DNA of 64,000 bases from Halobacillus faecis. GTDB taxonomy: Bacteria > Bacillota > Bacilli > Bacillales > Halobacillaceae. The translations under genes and the position numbers were made by a program. The stretch's first letter is position 1; each line of letters begins with the position of its first letter. Shown here in pieces: positions 34,795 to 43,472 of the stretch. The stretch is from contig NZ_BJYD01000012.1 of NCBI RefSeq assembly GCF_007991335.1, forward strand, positions 124,001-188,000, given 5' to 3'. The notes beneath the pieces are model-generated. The model made no database searches, had not been told where the DNA came from, and saw only the letters and a program-made list of their open reading frames with translations.

Positions 34795-35925
34795 TTATTC
34801 CTCCTCTTCTTTGTTTTTGATCACGTTTGGAATATGAAATTGTAGGAGCGTTCCATTTTTTGATTCAATTTCAAGCTTGCCATTCACAAATTCGAGACGC
34901 TCACGCATCCCTTGTAATCCGTTGCCACGAAAAGGGTCCAATGTGTCGGGGATCCCTTTGCCATCATCTTCAATACTGATAAGAATCTCAGTAGGGGATT
35001 GGTCAATGGTCACACGACAGGTCTTTGCTTCGCTGTGTTTTACAATGTTCGTCGCTGCTTCTTTCAAACACATGCTGAGCACATTTTCTACGAGCAGTGG
35101 AGTGTTGGTGATATGGGGATCGCCTTCGAATTGAAAATTCATTTCTGCCGCTTCAATAATTTGCTGGACACGGACAATTTCATCTTCGAGCTTCGTCCCT
35201 TTCATATTCGATACCATCTCCCTGACTTCCTTCAAAGCGGTCCGGGCTGTGTTGCGGATATCTTCCACTTCTTTGTTGGCCTTTTCCGGATGGGCCGTCA
35301 TGAGCTTGCGGGCAAGATCACTTTTTAGCCCGATCATCGAAAGTTTTTGTCCAAGTGTATCATGGAGGTCACGCGCAATCCTTTCGCGTTCTTCAATGAC
35401 CATTAGTTGCGAAATTCGTTCATTCGCATCTTCCAATTCTCCTTCCAGTTTTTGTTGTTGGTTTCGATAACGCACCGTGAATGGAAGAAGGATCACTCCG
35501 ATTACCGTGATGATAATGAAAGGAAGGTTCGGAAAAAGAGAATCAATTTGGTAAATGAATGTCGTTGTAATTGCAATCAACGTTGAGGTCAAATGGACAA
35601 TATATAGAGATAAAAAGCCACCTAGATGTTTGATGTTTCCAATGAAATAGGCGATAAAAAGCGCGAAATAAATGTATCCGAACAGAGCGGTCATAACAAT
35701 ACTGATGACCATCTCGACACTGACCCACAAATAGACGAATCGGCTGTTGGATATGAACGAAAGCCTGTAAGCGAGGAAGAAGATCAGTGTCATCAGGATG
35801 CCGAAAAGCATTTCGTACATAGATGAAGAGCGGAAGATGAAGAAAAAGGGCAATAAACAAAAGATAATCCAGACATATATACTGAGCCCTGTATTTTTCG
35901 GAATGATTTGATACCAGTTCTGCAC
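34795..35925 (-). CDS. desK: Membrane sensor histidine kinase DesK
   Basis: A 376-residue thermosensor that reads membrane order. I start at GTG 35923-35925, 9 nt from AAAGGAGG; the frame is open 14 codons further. Four to five hydrophobic helices fill residues 15-150, followed by a linker coiled coil and the HisKA_3 dimerisation motif ERIARDLHDTLGQKLS with His188, then an ATPase domain with EAATNIVKH (N box), IEDDGKGIP (G1) and GNGLQGMRERL. The phospho-His number matches that of B. subtilis DesK. It partners DesR 2 bp downstream. Confidence 0.93.
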   Translation of the reverse strand: MQNWYQIIPKNTGLSIYVWIIFCLLPFFFIFRSSSMYEMLFGILMTLIFFLAYRLSFISNSRFVYLWVSVEMVISIVMTALFGYIYFALFIAYFIGNIKHLGGFLSLYIVHLTSTLIAITTTFIYQIDSLFPNLPFIIITVIGVILLPFTVRYRNQQQKLEGELEDANERISQLMVIEERERIARDLHDTLGQKLSMIGLKSDLARKLMTAHPEKANKEVEDIRNTARTALKEVREMVSNMKGTKLEDEIVRVQQIIEAAEMNFQFEGDPHITNTPLLVENVLSMCLKEAATNIVKHSEAKTCRVTIDQSPTEILISIEDDGKGIPDTLDPFRGNGLQGMRERLEFVNGKLEIESKNGTLLQFHIPNVIKNKEEEE

Positions 35926-35952
35926 GTGGATGCACCTCCTTTTTTTAAGCAT

Positions 35953-35992
35953 AAAGGAAAAGCCCATTCGAGGGAATGGACTTTCAACTTCT
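35953..35992 (-). terminator. Terminator/attenuator between des and desK
   Basis: On the minus strand AAAGTCCATTC and GAATGGGCTTT pair (one wobble) around CCTC, followed by TCCTTT. It separates the inducible desaturase from the kinase pair, which would then rely on read-through or a separate start. Confidence 0.75.
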
Positions 35993-37042
35993 TTATTTAT
36001 CCTGGAAGCTTGGCTGCCTTTGATTGAGCATAGCTAGGCGCTTTTTCTTCAGCAGTGATTTCACTTCTTTGAAGGATACGAATGTTTTATTTTCTGTATC
36101 ATAGAGCCGGAACCGAATGGATTCAAGACTTGTGGCCAGAGTAATCGTTGTCGCGTGTTTTAAAGGTGGTGTCTTCTCGTGGGCTTCTTCCAACGCATAG
36201 TTCGGAACCCTAGGGGCTAGGTGGTGAACATGGTGGAAGCCGATATTTCCAGATACCCACTGAAGCACTTTAGGAAGCTTGTAATAGGAGCTGCCATCGA
36301 CGGCTGCTTTTACAAAATCCCATTCGGACTCGTCTTCAAAGTAAGAATCTTCAAATTGGTGCTGTACGTAGAACAGCCAGATGCCCAGGGCGCCCGAAAC
36401 ATACAGGACCGGAATTTGAATAATTAAGAAAGCTTCCCAGCCAATGGCCCAGATAATCAGGCTGTACAGCGCAAAAACAGCGATATTAGTTACATACGTA
36501 TTGATGCGCTCTTTCTTTTTGGCGCCTTTACGATTGAAACGGTTGGAGACAAGGAACAAGTAAAGTGGACCTAAGCCAAACATGACGATGGGGTTACGAT
36601 AAAGGCGATAGGCAAGTCTTTCTTTCCACGATGCTTCGATATACTCGTCCACGGTCATGACCCAAATGTCACCCGTGCCGCGTTTATCTAAATTTCCGCT
36701 TGTTGCATGGTGGATCGAGTGGCTTCGTTTCCACTTATCAAAAGGAAACAACGTCAGAATACCTGTAATCGTTCCTATGATGCGGTTGGCCTTTTGACTT
36801 TTCAAGAACGACTGGTGTGTACAATCATGGAAAATGATGAAAAGACGGATGACAAACCCACCAGCAATCATAGCGACTGGAACAGCAAGCCATACAGAGA
36901 CGGACAGACTCGCATAGGCTAATACCCACAATAAAACGAACGGGATGACTGTATTGATCAACTGGCGGATGCCTGCTTTTGTATCAGGTTTCGCAAAGGC
37001 TGAAACGCTTTTCTTCAGCTCTCGTTGTTTATCCTTGTTCAT
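35993..37042 (-). CDS. des: Membrane fatty acid (delta-5 type) desaturase
   Basis: A 349-residue integral membrane desaturase that introduces a cis double bond into acyl chains of existing phospholipids, restoring fluidity in the cold. The three His boxes binding the di-iron centre are HDCTH (72-76), HSIHH (108-112) and HHVHH (270-274), with two pairs of membrane helices between. ATG 37040-37042 is chosen because AAGGAG lies 9 nt upstream. It is directly upstream of desK-desR, as in B. subtilis, and a palindrome at 37129-37142 is a candidate DesR site. Confidence 0.93.
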   Translation of the reverse strand: MNKDKQRELKKSVSAFAKPDTKAGIRQLINTVIPFVLLWVLAYASLSVSVWLAVPVAMIAGGFVIRLFIIFHDCTHQSFLKSQKANRIIGTITGILTLFPFDKWKRSHSIHHATSGNLDKRGTGDIWVMTVDEYIEASWKERLAYRLYRNPIVMFGLGPLYLFLVSNRFNRKGAKKKERINTYVTNIAVFALYSLIIWAIGWEAFLIIQIPVLYVSGALGIWLFYVQHQFEDSYFEDESEWDFVKAAVDGSSYYKLPKVLQWVSGNIGFHHVHHLAPRVPNYALEEAHEKTPPLKHATTITLATSLESIRFRLYDTENKTFVSFKEVKSLLKKKRLAMLNQRQPSFQDK

Positions 37043-37097
37043 AATAACGACTCCTTCATAATTCTTCATGCTACTTATGATAGGAAAAACCCCATCA

Positions 37098-37142
37098 TTT
37101 TATAAGGCATAAACGTCAGGACATTTATATGACACTTGTCAT
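37098..37142 (-). promoter_or_regulatory. des promoter region with candidate DesR palindrome
   Basis: Minus-strand TATAAA (37098-37103) is a plausible -10 with no -35 match, as expected for an activated promoter. Upstream lies ATGACA-CT-TGTCAT (37129-37142), a perfect inverted repeat centred about 35 bp from the -10. Assignment to DesR is inference from position. Confidence 0.5.
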
Positions 37143-37237
37143 GGGTGTTTGTCTATTCTTAGGAGATGAACATGGAAATGAAGGGTGGAGGATAATGAAA
37201 GAAGTTGGTTCCTCGCTTCCTTTTAAATCGAGAAGGT

Positions 37238-37268
37238 TGTTAAGATAGCGCTTACAATGTGATATAAT
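37238..37268 (+). promoter_or_regulatory. usp promoter with candidate cre site
   Basis: TATAAT at 37263-37268 with TTGTTA at 37238-37243 (19-nt spacer). AGATAGCGCTTACA (37243-37256) matches the CcpA cre pattern TGWAANCGNTNNCA with two differences and would cover the spacer. Confidence 0.5.
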
Positions 37269-37308
37269 GGAAGTGTGAATCGACACTCTATTAATGGAGG
37301 GTTACCCT

Positions 37309-37743
37309 ATGACCAAACGAATACTCGTTGCATACGATGGGAGTGACTTGAGTAGAGAAGCGGTTATGGAAGCAAGGAATCAGGCTTGTGAAACTGCCAA
37401 TAGGGAAATTCATATCGTATCTGTCGTGAAACCTACAGGTCCAGCAACAAATGCTGCGGTCTCCCATAGTATAGGGGACGAAATGGCAGAGAACCTGCGT
37501 TCAGAAATGGATGTGTTGAAAGAGCAGATGGCTTCATCGGATGTAGGTGTCATTACAGAAGTGATCATCAGTGAGGTACAAGAAAACCCTGGTATTGGTA
37601 TTTGTAAATATGCGGAGGAGCAAGCCGTGGATCTGATTATCGTCGGGAACCGCGGACTTGGGAGAGTGAAGAAAATGTTATTGGGGAGTGTGAGCAATAA
37701 CATTGTCCAGCATGCAAACTGCCCCGTATTAGTCATGAAATAG
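37309..37743 (+). CDS. Universal stress protein A family
   Basis: A 144-residue single-domain Usp protein of the ATP-binding type: N-terminal RILVAYDGSDLSREA and C-terminal IIVGNRGLGRVKKMLLGSVS followed by NCPVLVMK, which form the G-2x-G-9x-G-S/T nucleotide site. The start at 37309 is set by GGAGGG; an upstream in-frame ATG overlaps it. Usp proteins raise stress tolerance by mechanisms not settled. It has its own promoter and terminator. Confidence 0.92.
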   Translation: MTKRILVAYDGSDLSREAVMEARNQACETANREIHIVSVVKPTGPATNAAVSHSIGDEMAENLRSEMDVLKEQMASSDVGVITEVIISEVQENPGIGICKYAEEQAVDLIIVGNRGLGRVKKMLLGSVSNNIVQHANCPVLVMK

Positions 37744-37751
37744 TGGAAAAC

Positions 37752-37795
37752 TATAAGAAAGCCTGAAAGTACTCCTTTCAGGCTTTCTTTTTTAT
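37752..37795 (+). terminator. Terminator of usp
   Basis: AAGAAAGCCTGAAAG-TACTC-CTTTCAGGCTTTCTT, then T run: a 15-bp perfect stem. Confidence 0.94.
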
Positions 37796-37842
37796 GGTTC
37801 TATAGTTATGGACCTTATTTTAGTTCATCCATCATTTGGGTG

Positions 37843-37865
37843 ACCAGGTCATACATATATTACCA
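37843..37865. repeat. 23-bp direct repeat, copy 1 (3' of rhodopsin gene)
   Basis: ACCAGGTC-A-TACATATATT-A-CCA. The other copy at 38669-38691 is identical except for the two single bases set off by hyphens. This copy starts 24 bp beyond the rhodopsin stop and includes TGACC-A-GGTCA, an 11-bp palindrome. Confidence 0.85.
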
Positions 37866-37888
37866 TTCACATTCACCCAAGCTATAAA

Positions 37889-38587
37889 TCACACATCAAC
37901 ACCGGGAAGGTTCAAACGCCTAAGTCCAGTTACGTCGAGAAGGCTGAATCCGATCTTGGATAGGATGGGAAGGATGATGAAGGCTGTAATTTCCGTCGCC
38001 TGCTCTGTCCATCCGACTCCAGAAGGGCCTATGATCCAGGCGGTCGGATAACAAACCCAGAAAGCAGTCAAGTATGCGGCCGTGCGCTGGTAATGTTTCT
38101 TCAGCTCCTTACCACCTTTGATCGCAATCTTTCTTAAAGGATACCAAATGATATAAAGGATGATTACTAGAGCAACGACACCGAGAACATACCAAATGTA
38201 TTTGATGGTCTCAGAGGAAAAGTCGGCAATCAAACCCGTCAGAATCATAAACACATCAGCTGCTATTAAAGCTGCGATCAAGGCTTTATCTTTCTTTTTT
38301 TCATAAAACATGGCGGTCAAAGCGAGTGCGAGCAATAGCAGGGGTGTCGTTACCACCCAGTCTAAGTAACGGGCGAAGTACACGGTTTTGTCCGGTTGTT
38401 CGAGCAACCCTTGTCCTAAGGCAATGGATAAGTAAGCGGCACCCGACCATGATGGAATAATAATCGCAATCACGTACTCATACTTCGGAACACCGCGTGG
38501 ATTCCGGCTCAAATATAAAAATGTCAAAGCTCCCGCCAACATAACGAACACATAAATCCAATGCAGAGAAACAATATAATCACTCAT
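37889..38587 (-). CDS. Xenorhodopsin-class microbial rhodopsin (Anabaena sensory rhodopsin-like)
   Basis: A seven-helix retinal protein of 232 residues (start at the second of two ATGs behind GAGGTGA). Retinal Lys211 lies in LPILSKIGFSLLD. Helix C reads RYLDWVVTTPLLLLAL: counter-ion Asp76, Thr80 and Ala87, equivalent to D85, T89 and D96 of bacteriorhodopsin, so the cytoplasmic proton donor is missing. Pro207 replaces D212 and Asp218 follows Lys by seven, both hallmarks of Anabaena sensory rhodopsin and xenorhodopsins; WIIGPSGVGW and LLDVTGLRRL also match that group. Xenorhodopsins pump protons inward; ASR is a sensor. No transducer or beta-carotene cleavage gene is nearby. Divergent from putB. 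Confidence 0.93.
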   Translation of the reverse strand: MSDYIVSLHWIYVFVMLAGALTFLYLSRNPRGVPKYEYVIAIIIPSWSGAAYLSIALGQGLLEQPDKTVYFARYLDWVVTTPLLLLALALTAMFYEKKKDKALIAALIAADVFMILTGLIADFSSETIKYIWYVLGVVALVIILYIIWYPLRKIAIKGGKELKKHYQRTAAYLTAFWVCYPTAWIIGPSGVGWTEQATEITAFIILPILSKIGFSLLDVTGLRRLNLPGVDV

Positions 38588-38668
38588 CATGTCACCTCAA
38601 TCTTCGATCTCATTACCTCTCATTCTAGTCAAAAGAGAAGAAGACTAGACATTTACAAATTCTGGTGT

Positions 38669-38691
38669 ACCAGGTCTTACATATATTCCCA
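38669..38691. repeat. 23-bp direct repeat, copy 2 (5' of rhodopsin gene)
   Basis: ACCAGGTC-T-TACATATATT-C-CCA, 82 bp upstream of the rhodopsin start and 826 bp from copy 1 in the same orientation. It overlaps CTGGT-GT-ACCAG (38662-38673), a small inverted repeat. The remainder of the 38588-38918 gap holds the put promoter but no gene. Confidence 0.85.
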
Positions 38692-38806
38692 CCAAACCTA
38701 AATAAAAAGACCGTGTGTTCCCGCTCAAGTCGTATGATAAACGGGGGTTGGCCGCTTTTGTGTTTAAACAATAAAACTACAGCCTTATCTTTGTGTTTGC
38801 CACACG

Positions 38807-38836
38807 TTGCTGAATGTAAGCGCTATTCGTTACAAT
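38807..38836 (+). promoter_or_regulatory. putB promoter with candidate cre site
   Basis: TTGCTG (38807-38812), 18-nt spacer, TACAAT (38831-38836). TGTAAGCGCTATTC (38815-38828) in the spacer resembles a CcpA cre site with two mismatches. Confidence 0.45.
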
Positions 38837-38918
38837 TTTCTTAACAGTTCAAACATTATTACTTCCATTCCACCTAACGAGCCCACTTGGTGAATCAATA
38901 GGAGAATGATGAAAGGGT

Positions 38919-39845
38919 GTGGTGATCTTGGAAGCCATCAGTAAGAACTTTTTCTTATACCTTTCCAACAATAAGTTGTTAGATCGCTTTGCTAAGCGCT
39001 TTGGCAGTAAATTTGGGGCTGACAAGATAGTAGGGGGAGAAACGTTCTCCCAGGCAATTCCATTAATACAGCAATTGAACCATGAGGGTCTGGTCGTTAC
39101 GGTTGACCATTTAGGGGAGTTTGTAGACTGTGAGGAAGAATCAAGAGACCGCGCAGGTGAATGCATCCGTTGTATTCAACAGATTGCGAGCAACCAGCTG
39201 CAGTCGGAAGTATCTCTTAAACTAACATCGCTTGGACTGGACATCAGTCGCGAGTTGGTTATGGAAAATATGGAACTTATTTTGAAGGAAGCCCAGAAGC
39301 ATGACATTACGGTCACCATTGATATGGAAGACTCGTCACGTTGCGGGGCTACCCTGGATATTTACCAGGAATTGAAAAAGGACTACCCGAACCTGGGTAC
39401 GGTCGTGCAGTCTTATCTCTATCGAACCGATGAGGATCTTGATCGACTGAATGAGTGCCAACCTTACTTGCGTCTTGTAAAAGGGGCCTATAAGGAGTCT
39501 GGCAAAGTCGCTTTTCCTGAGAAGCACCTTGTCGACGATAATTTGAAGCATCTGATCAAGAAGAACTTGTTGAACGGCAACTACACAGCCATCGCAAGCC
39601 ACGACGATGCGATTGTCGATTATACGAAGAAGCTTGTGGAAGAACACAACATTCCGAAAGACCGCTTTGAATTTCAAATGCTTTATGGAATGAGAAATCA
39701 AATGCAGAAAGATCTTCTTGAAGAAGGTTACAAAGTGAGAGTGTATCTTCCTTATGGAGAAGATTGGTACGGGTACTTCATGAGAAGACTCGCCGAAAGA
39801 CCAGCGAACATCGCCTTTGCATTAAAAGGTGTTTTCAGTAAATAA
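38919..39845 (+). CDS. putB: Proline dehydrogenase
   Basis: A 308-residue FAD enzyme that oxidises proline to pyrroline-5-carboxylate and feeds electrons to the quinone pool. The TIM-barrel shows [44 protein letters not shown] (flavin/substrate Lys region) and the closing [21 protein letters not shown] with the Arg pair that holds the proline carboxylate. The exact start is uncertain: two tandem GTGs (38919, 38922) and a TTG (38928) follow AAAGGG. It is first in putB-putC, with the PucR-type regulator behind. Proline is both a nutrient and a compatible solute in halophiles. Confidence 0.94.
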   Translation: MVILEAISKNFFLYLSNNKLLDRFAKRFGSKFGADKIVGGETFSQAIPLIQQLNHEGLVVTVDHLGEFVDCEEESRDRAGECIRCIQQIASNQLQSEVSLKLTSLGLDISRELVMENMELILKEAQKHDITVTIDMEDSSRCGATLDIYQELKKDYPNLGTVVQSYLYRTDEDLDRLNECQPYLRLVKGAYKESGKVAFPEKHLVDDNLKHLIKKNLLNGNYTAIASHDDAIVDYTKKLVEEHNIPKDRFEFQMLYGMRNQMQKDLLEEGYKVRVYLPYGEDWYGYFMRRLAERPANIAFALKGVFSK

Positions 39846-39877
39846 AACTTCTACACATTAGAAAGGGGAATTTTATC

Positions 39878-41425
39878 ATGGTCCAGCCTTATAAACACGA
39901 ACCATTCACAGACTTTACAATTGAAGAAAATAAGAAAGCTTTCGAGGAAGCACTGAAGCAAGTGAAAGAAGAATTAGGGCAGCATCATGATCTTCTCATC
40001 GATGGCGACCGCATTCGCACAGACAATACGATTACCTCCACAAACCCTGCGGACACGAAGCAGGTCGTAGGTACCGTATCCAAAGCGAACGAAGACTTAG
40101 CAGAAAAAGCCGTCCAGTCAGCAGCGACTGCTTTTGAAGACTGGAGAAAATGGGATCCCCGAGCTCGCGCTGAGTTATTGTTCCGTGCTGCGCACATCAT
40201 CCGTCGTCGTAAGCATGAGTTTTCCGCTTATCTTGTGTATGAAGTAGGAAAGCCTTGGAAAGAAGCGGATGCAGATACGGCAGAAGCGATTGACTTCCTT
40301 GAGTATTACGGACGTCAGATGATCGAACTGAAGGAAGGCAAGCCAGTTGAAAGCCGTCCTGGTGAACAGAACCGCTACATCTATACATCTACAGGCGTTG
40401 CGGTCGTCATTCCACCTTGGAACCTTGCATTTGCCATCATGGCAGGTACAACGGTTGCTCCACTTGTTACAGGAAGCACGGTCGTCATGAAGCCGGCTAG
40501 TAACAGCCCAGTCATTGCTGCAAAATTCGTAGAAGTGCTTGAAGAAGCAGGTCTACCGAAAGGCGTCTTGAACTTTGTGCCAGGAAGCGGTGGCGAAGTC
40601 GGTGACTATCTTGTGGATCACCCGAAAACGGCCCTGATTTCCTTTACAGGTTCCCGTGATGTCGGAACACGCATCATCAAGCGTGCGGCAGAAATTCAAG
40701 AAGGTCAAAATCACTTGAAGCAGGTGATTGCTGAAATGGGCGGGAAAGACACCGTGGTCGTCGATAAAGAAGCGAATATTGAAACAGCGGTCGATGCCAT
40801 TATTGTCTCCGCCTTCGGATTCTCCGGTCAAAAATGTTCTTCCGGTTCACGCGCAGTTGTTCACGAAGATGTGTATGATGAAGTGTTGGAAAAGGTAAAA
40901 GCACGCGCTGAGCAGCTGACCGTCGGAAATGCATCTGAAGAGAACGTCTATATGGGACCTGTCGTCGATCAAGGCGCTTATGATAAGATCATGAGCTACA
41001 TCGAAATCGGTAAAGAAGAAGGCCGTCTCGTCACTGGTGGTAAAGGGGATGACTCGAAAGGGTACTTTATCGAGCCGACGGTATTTGCGGATCTTGCTCC
41101 AGATTCCCGTATGCAACAGGAGGAAATCTTCGGACCGGTCGTCTGCTTCACAAAAGCGAAGAACTTTGATGAAGCGATCGACATTGCAAATAACACAGAA
41201 TACGGACTGACAGGTGCGGTCATCTCTGATAACCGTGAACACTTGGAAAAAGCAAAATACGATTTCCACGTCGGAAACTTGTATTTCAACCGCAATTGTA
41301 CAGGTGCCATCGTCGGTTATCAGCCATTCGGCGGTTTCAAGATGAGTGGAACAGACTCCAAAGCCGGCGGACCTGACTACCTGGCTCTTCACATGCAAGC
41401 GAAGACGATTTCTGAAATGTTTTAA
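39878..41425 (+). CDS. putC: 1-Pyrroline-5-carboxylate dehydrogenase
   Basis: A 515-residue aldehyde dehydrogenase that oxidises glutamate semialdehyde (from pyrroline-5-carboxylate) to glutamate with NAD+. Catalytic Cys320 is in [11 protein letters not shown] and Glu286 in [12 protein letters not shown]-binding residues lie in [10 protein letters not shown] and [18 protein letters not shown] precedes the ATG. It is 32 bp behind putB, so both steps of proline catabolism are cotranscribed; a terminator follows. RocA is the close paralogue of arginine catabolism, but operon context favours PutC. Confidence 0.95.
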   Translation: MVQPYKHEPFTDFTIEENKKAFEEALKQVKEELGQHHDLLIDGDRIRTDNTITSTNPADTKQVVGTVSKANEDLAEKAVQSAATAFEDWRKWDPRARAELLFRAAHIIRRRKHEFSAYLVYEVGKPWKEADADTAEAIDFLEYYGRQMIELKEGKPVESRPGEQNRYIYTSTGVAVVIPPWNLAFAIMAGTTVAPLVTGSTVVMKPASNSPVIAAKFVEVLEEAGLPKGVLNFVPGSGGEVGDYLVDHPKTALISFTGSRDVGTRIIKRAAEIQEGQNHLKQVIAEMGGKDTVVVDKEANIETAVDAIIVSAFGFSGQKCSSGSRAVVHEDVYDEVLEKVKARAEQLTVGNASEENVYMGPVVDQGAYDKIMSYIEIGKEEGRLVTGGKGDDSKGYFIEPTVFADLAPDSRMQQEEIFGPVVCFTKAKNFDEAIDIANNTEYGLTGAVISDNREHLEKAKYDFHVGNLYFNRNCTGAIVGYQPFGGFKMSGTDSKAGGPDYLALHMQAKTISEMF

Positions 41426-41432
41426 AAAAGCC

Positions 41433-41467
41433 TGAGGCTCTCCCAAACTTGGGGGAGCTTTTTTCAT
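41433..41467 (+). terminator. Terminator of putBC
   Basis: GGCTCTCCC and GGGGGAGC(T) pair with one wobble, followed by T6. Confidence 0.82.
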
Positions 41468-41603
41468 AGAATCACATGCAGGAAAGCGAATGATCACCTA
41501 TTACTTAACGGAACGAAGGAACAGCTTGGAAGTTATTCAAGATGCCTTAGATATATTTCTTTTTCTTTCCATCCACAACCGATATAATGGAGGGTAACGA
41601 AAC

Positions 41604-42908
41604 ATGACATTCAACCTACTCGGAAAGGTCAGGATTCCTATGGAAGTCAAAGAATTGATCCTTCAGGCAGAAGATATTCATAAAGCGACAGAGCTGATCA
41701 GTTCGAAGTTGAAGAAGCCTGTCATTATTGAAAATAAAAATTTCGAGTTGATTGCTTATAGTTCAACGTTCGATGATTTCGATCAGACCCAGCAGAAAAC
41801 GATCCTTTCGAAAAAATGTCCGATTTTCATTATCGATCGTTTAAAGAAAGAAGGAATCGTCACTCGTCTGCAGAAACAATCGGATCCAATCCGTGTCCAT
41901 CCCATGGAGGACCTTGGATTTCAACAGCGTGTCGTCATTGCTGCCAAGCATCTTGGACATACACTGGGTTACGTGTGGGTTCAGGAGTCGGAGCAAACCT
42001 TGAACGCAGAGGAAATGGAATTTTTAGAGGAGATCACCGGCCATCTCGGGAAGTTGATTTATGATCAGTTCATGAAAGAGAACGCCAAAGAAGGACGTAA
42101 AGAAGAGCTTCTCTGGCAGCTGCTTCATCATGAATATGCCAGCGAAAGCCAGTTTCGTCATGATGCCTCTCTTGCTCAACTTAAGATCCCGGATCGATTT
42201 TCAATCGTCGTTTTTTCAGTGACTGCTCCTCAGTACAAGTCGATGTTGGATGACTTGGAAAACACGGTCAACCGTTTCCGAACAAACCGCCACCTGTATT
42301 ATTTGAAAACCGAATTTCAGTTGATTCTCTTTATTGAAGGAAGAGAATCTGACCGCTTTTCATCAAGGGATATCGCCCGTGACCTCATTGAGGTTGTCAA
42401 AGTAGAAACAGGCGAGGAAGATTTTTATCATTTCCTTATAGGTGTCGGAAAAGAATATACGAAGATATATTATATGCGAAAAAGCTTCCTCGAAGCGTTG
42501 GAAGTCATCGAGACGGCAAACTTCATCGGACCGCGTCCAGAAACCATGCCGCGCGAGTTTTCCAAACTTGGCCTGTACCGATACTTAGCGGCGTTGTATG
42601 AAAAAAATAGTTCGGAGGATTACTATAGTGAAGATCTGCTGACGTTGATTAAAAATGACACAACGAAACAGACAGAACTCCTGTTCACCCTGGAATCGTA
42701 CCTTGCGAATAATGGAAAAGGAAAGCAGACAGCGAATGAACTGTTCATCCACCCCAATACGTTGAATTACCGCATCAAGCAAATCCAGGAACTGACGAAC
42801 ATAGACTTCTCTGACTTCAATATGAAAGCCTACTTATATACCGAGTTGTTGTTACTGAATAATGTAGACAGCTATTATGAAAGGTACAAAGCAGCGTTGC
42901 AAAAATGA
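41604..42908 (+). CDS. putR: PucR-family transcriptional activator PutR
   Basis: A 434-residue regulator with an N-terminal sensory region (about 20-170, GAF-like: KKPVIIENKNFELIAYSS, LGYVWVQESEQ), a central GGDEF-related segment, and a C-terminal PucR helix-turn-helix KQTANELFIHPNTLNYRIK. GGAGGG lies 9 nt from the ATG; a later Met (residue 13) is possible. In B. subtilis PutR senses proline and activates putBCP; its place directly after putBC supports the same job. It lies behind a terminator and probably has its own promoter. Confidence 0.9.
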   Translation: MTFNLLGKVRIPMEVKELILQAEDIHKATELISSKLKKPVIIENKNFELIAYSSTFDDFDQTQQKTILSKKCPIFIIDRLKKEGIVTRLQKQSDPIRVHPMEDLGFQQRVVIAAKHLGHTLGYVWVQESEQTLNAEEMEFLEEITGHLGKLIYDQFMKENAKEGRKEELLWQLLHHEYASESQFRHDASLAQLKIPDRFSIVVFSVTAPQYKSMLDDLENTVNRFRTNRHLYYLKTEFQLILFIEGRESDRFSSRDIARDLIEVVKVETGEEDFYHFLIGVGKEYTKIYYMRKSFLEALEVIETANFIGPRPETMPREFSKLGLYRYLAALYEKNSSEDYYSEDLLTLIKNDTTKQTELLFTLESYLANNGKGKQTANELFIHPNTLNYRIKQIQELTNIDFSDFNMKAYLYTELLLLNNVDSYYERYKAALQK

Positions 42909-42946
42909 AAGGAGGGGGCATTGATCATGCCTCCTCCTTTTTCTTA
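42905..42946 (+). terminator. Terminator of putR
   Basis: AAAGGAGGGGGCAT-TGATC-ATGCCTCCTCCTTT with T-rich tail; overlaps the stop. Confidence 0.9.
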
Positions 42947-43059
42947 TGGATGAACAGCGCATTGGTATGTTTTGTAGTCGCCACTCAAATTCTTCTATCC
43001 GTGTATGAGAGGCTCCTAAAGTTATAAGATAAAGATAGTGGAAAAGGAGATGGTGATCG

Positions 43060-43410
43060 ATGGTTGATGAAAGAAAGCTCATTCAGCAGCATTTAGCCAA
43101 TGAACGCACTTATTTGGCCTGGATTCGGACGAGTATCGCCCTTGTAGGGATTGGTTTTTTAGCTACAACGGTCCATATTTCAGCTCTTCCGACGGCAGGG
43201 GATTTAGCGAACAATCTGGCTATGCTCGTCAGCATATCCTCTTTGTTTCTCGGCGTAATGACGATTATTGGTGCAACCGTGAATTATTATCATACGCGGA
43301 AGAATATCAATGAGAACCGCTTTGTATCTTCCCACAGGATTATTGTTTATATGACCTCTGTGGCCTTTTTGCTGTTTATATTGGTGACGACGTATTTGTT
43401 TTTCGTATAA
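43060..43410 (+). CDS. YidH-type DUF202 membrane protein
   Basis: A 116-residue protein with the DUF202 signature LANERTYLAWIRTSIALVG in its first helix and two further helices (LAMLVSISSLFLGVMTIIGA and IIVYMTSVAFLLFILV). DUF202 proteins are small inner-membrane proteins of unknown function, related to the YidH/VTC-type domain. AAAAGGAG precedes the ATG. Single gene convergent with the efflux pump. Confidence 0.88.
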   Translation: MVDERKLIQQHLANERTYLAWIRTSIALVGIGFLATTVHISALPTAGDLANNLAMLVSISSLFLGVMTIIGATVNYYHTRKNINENRFVSSHRIIVYMTSVAFLLFILVTTYLFFV

Positions 43411-43423
43411 TTCCTTTGAATAA

Positions 43424-43460
43424 AGAAAAAGCCTCGCTGTCCTGTCAGCGAGGCTTTCCT
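43424..43460. terminator. Bidirectional terminator
   Basis: AAAGCCTCGCTG-TCCTGT-CAGCGAGGCTTT between two convergent genes. Confidence 0.92.
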
Positions 43461-43472
43461 TGTGTGAAATTT

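Noticed and set aside
35993-37042. Possible beta-carotene cleavage (Blh) enzyme for retinal supply near the rhodopsin
   Set aside because: The membrane gene here has the three His boxes of a fatty acid desaturase and sits with desKR, so it is not a retinal-forming enzyme.
40847-41497. 216-codon minus-strand frame
   Set aside because: Antisense to putC and its terminator, with no family signature.
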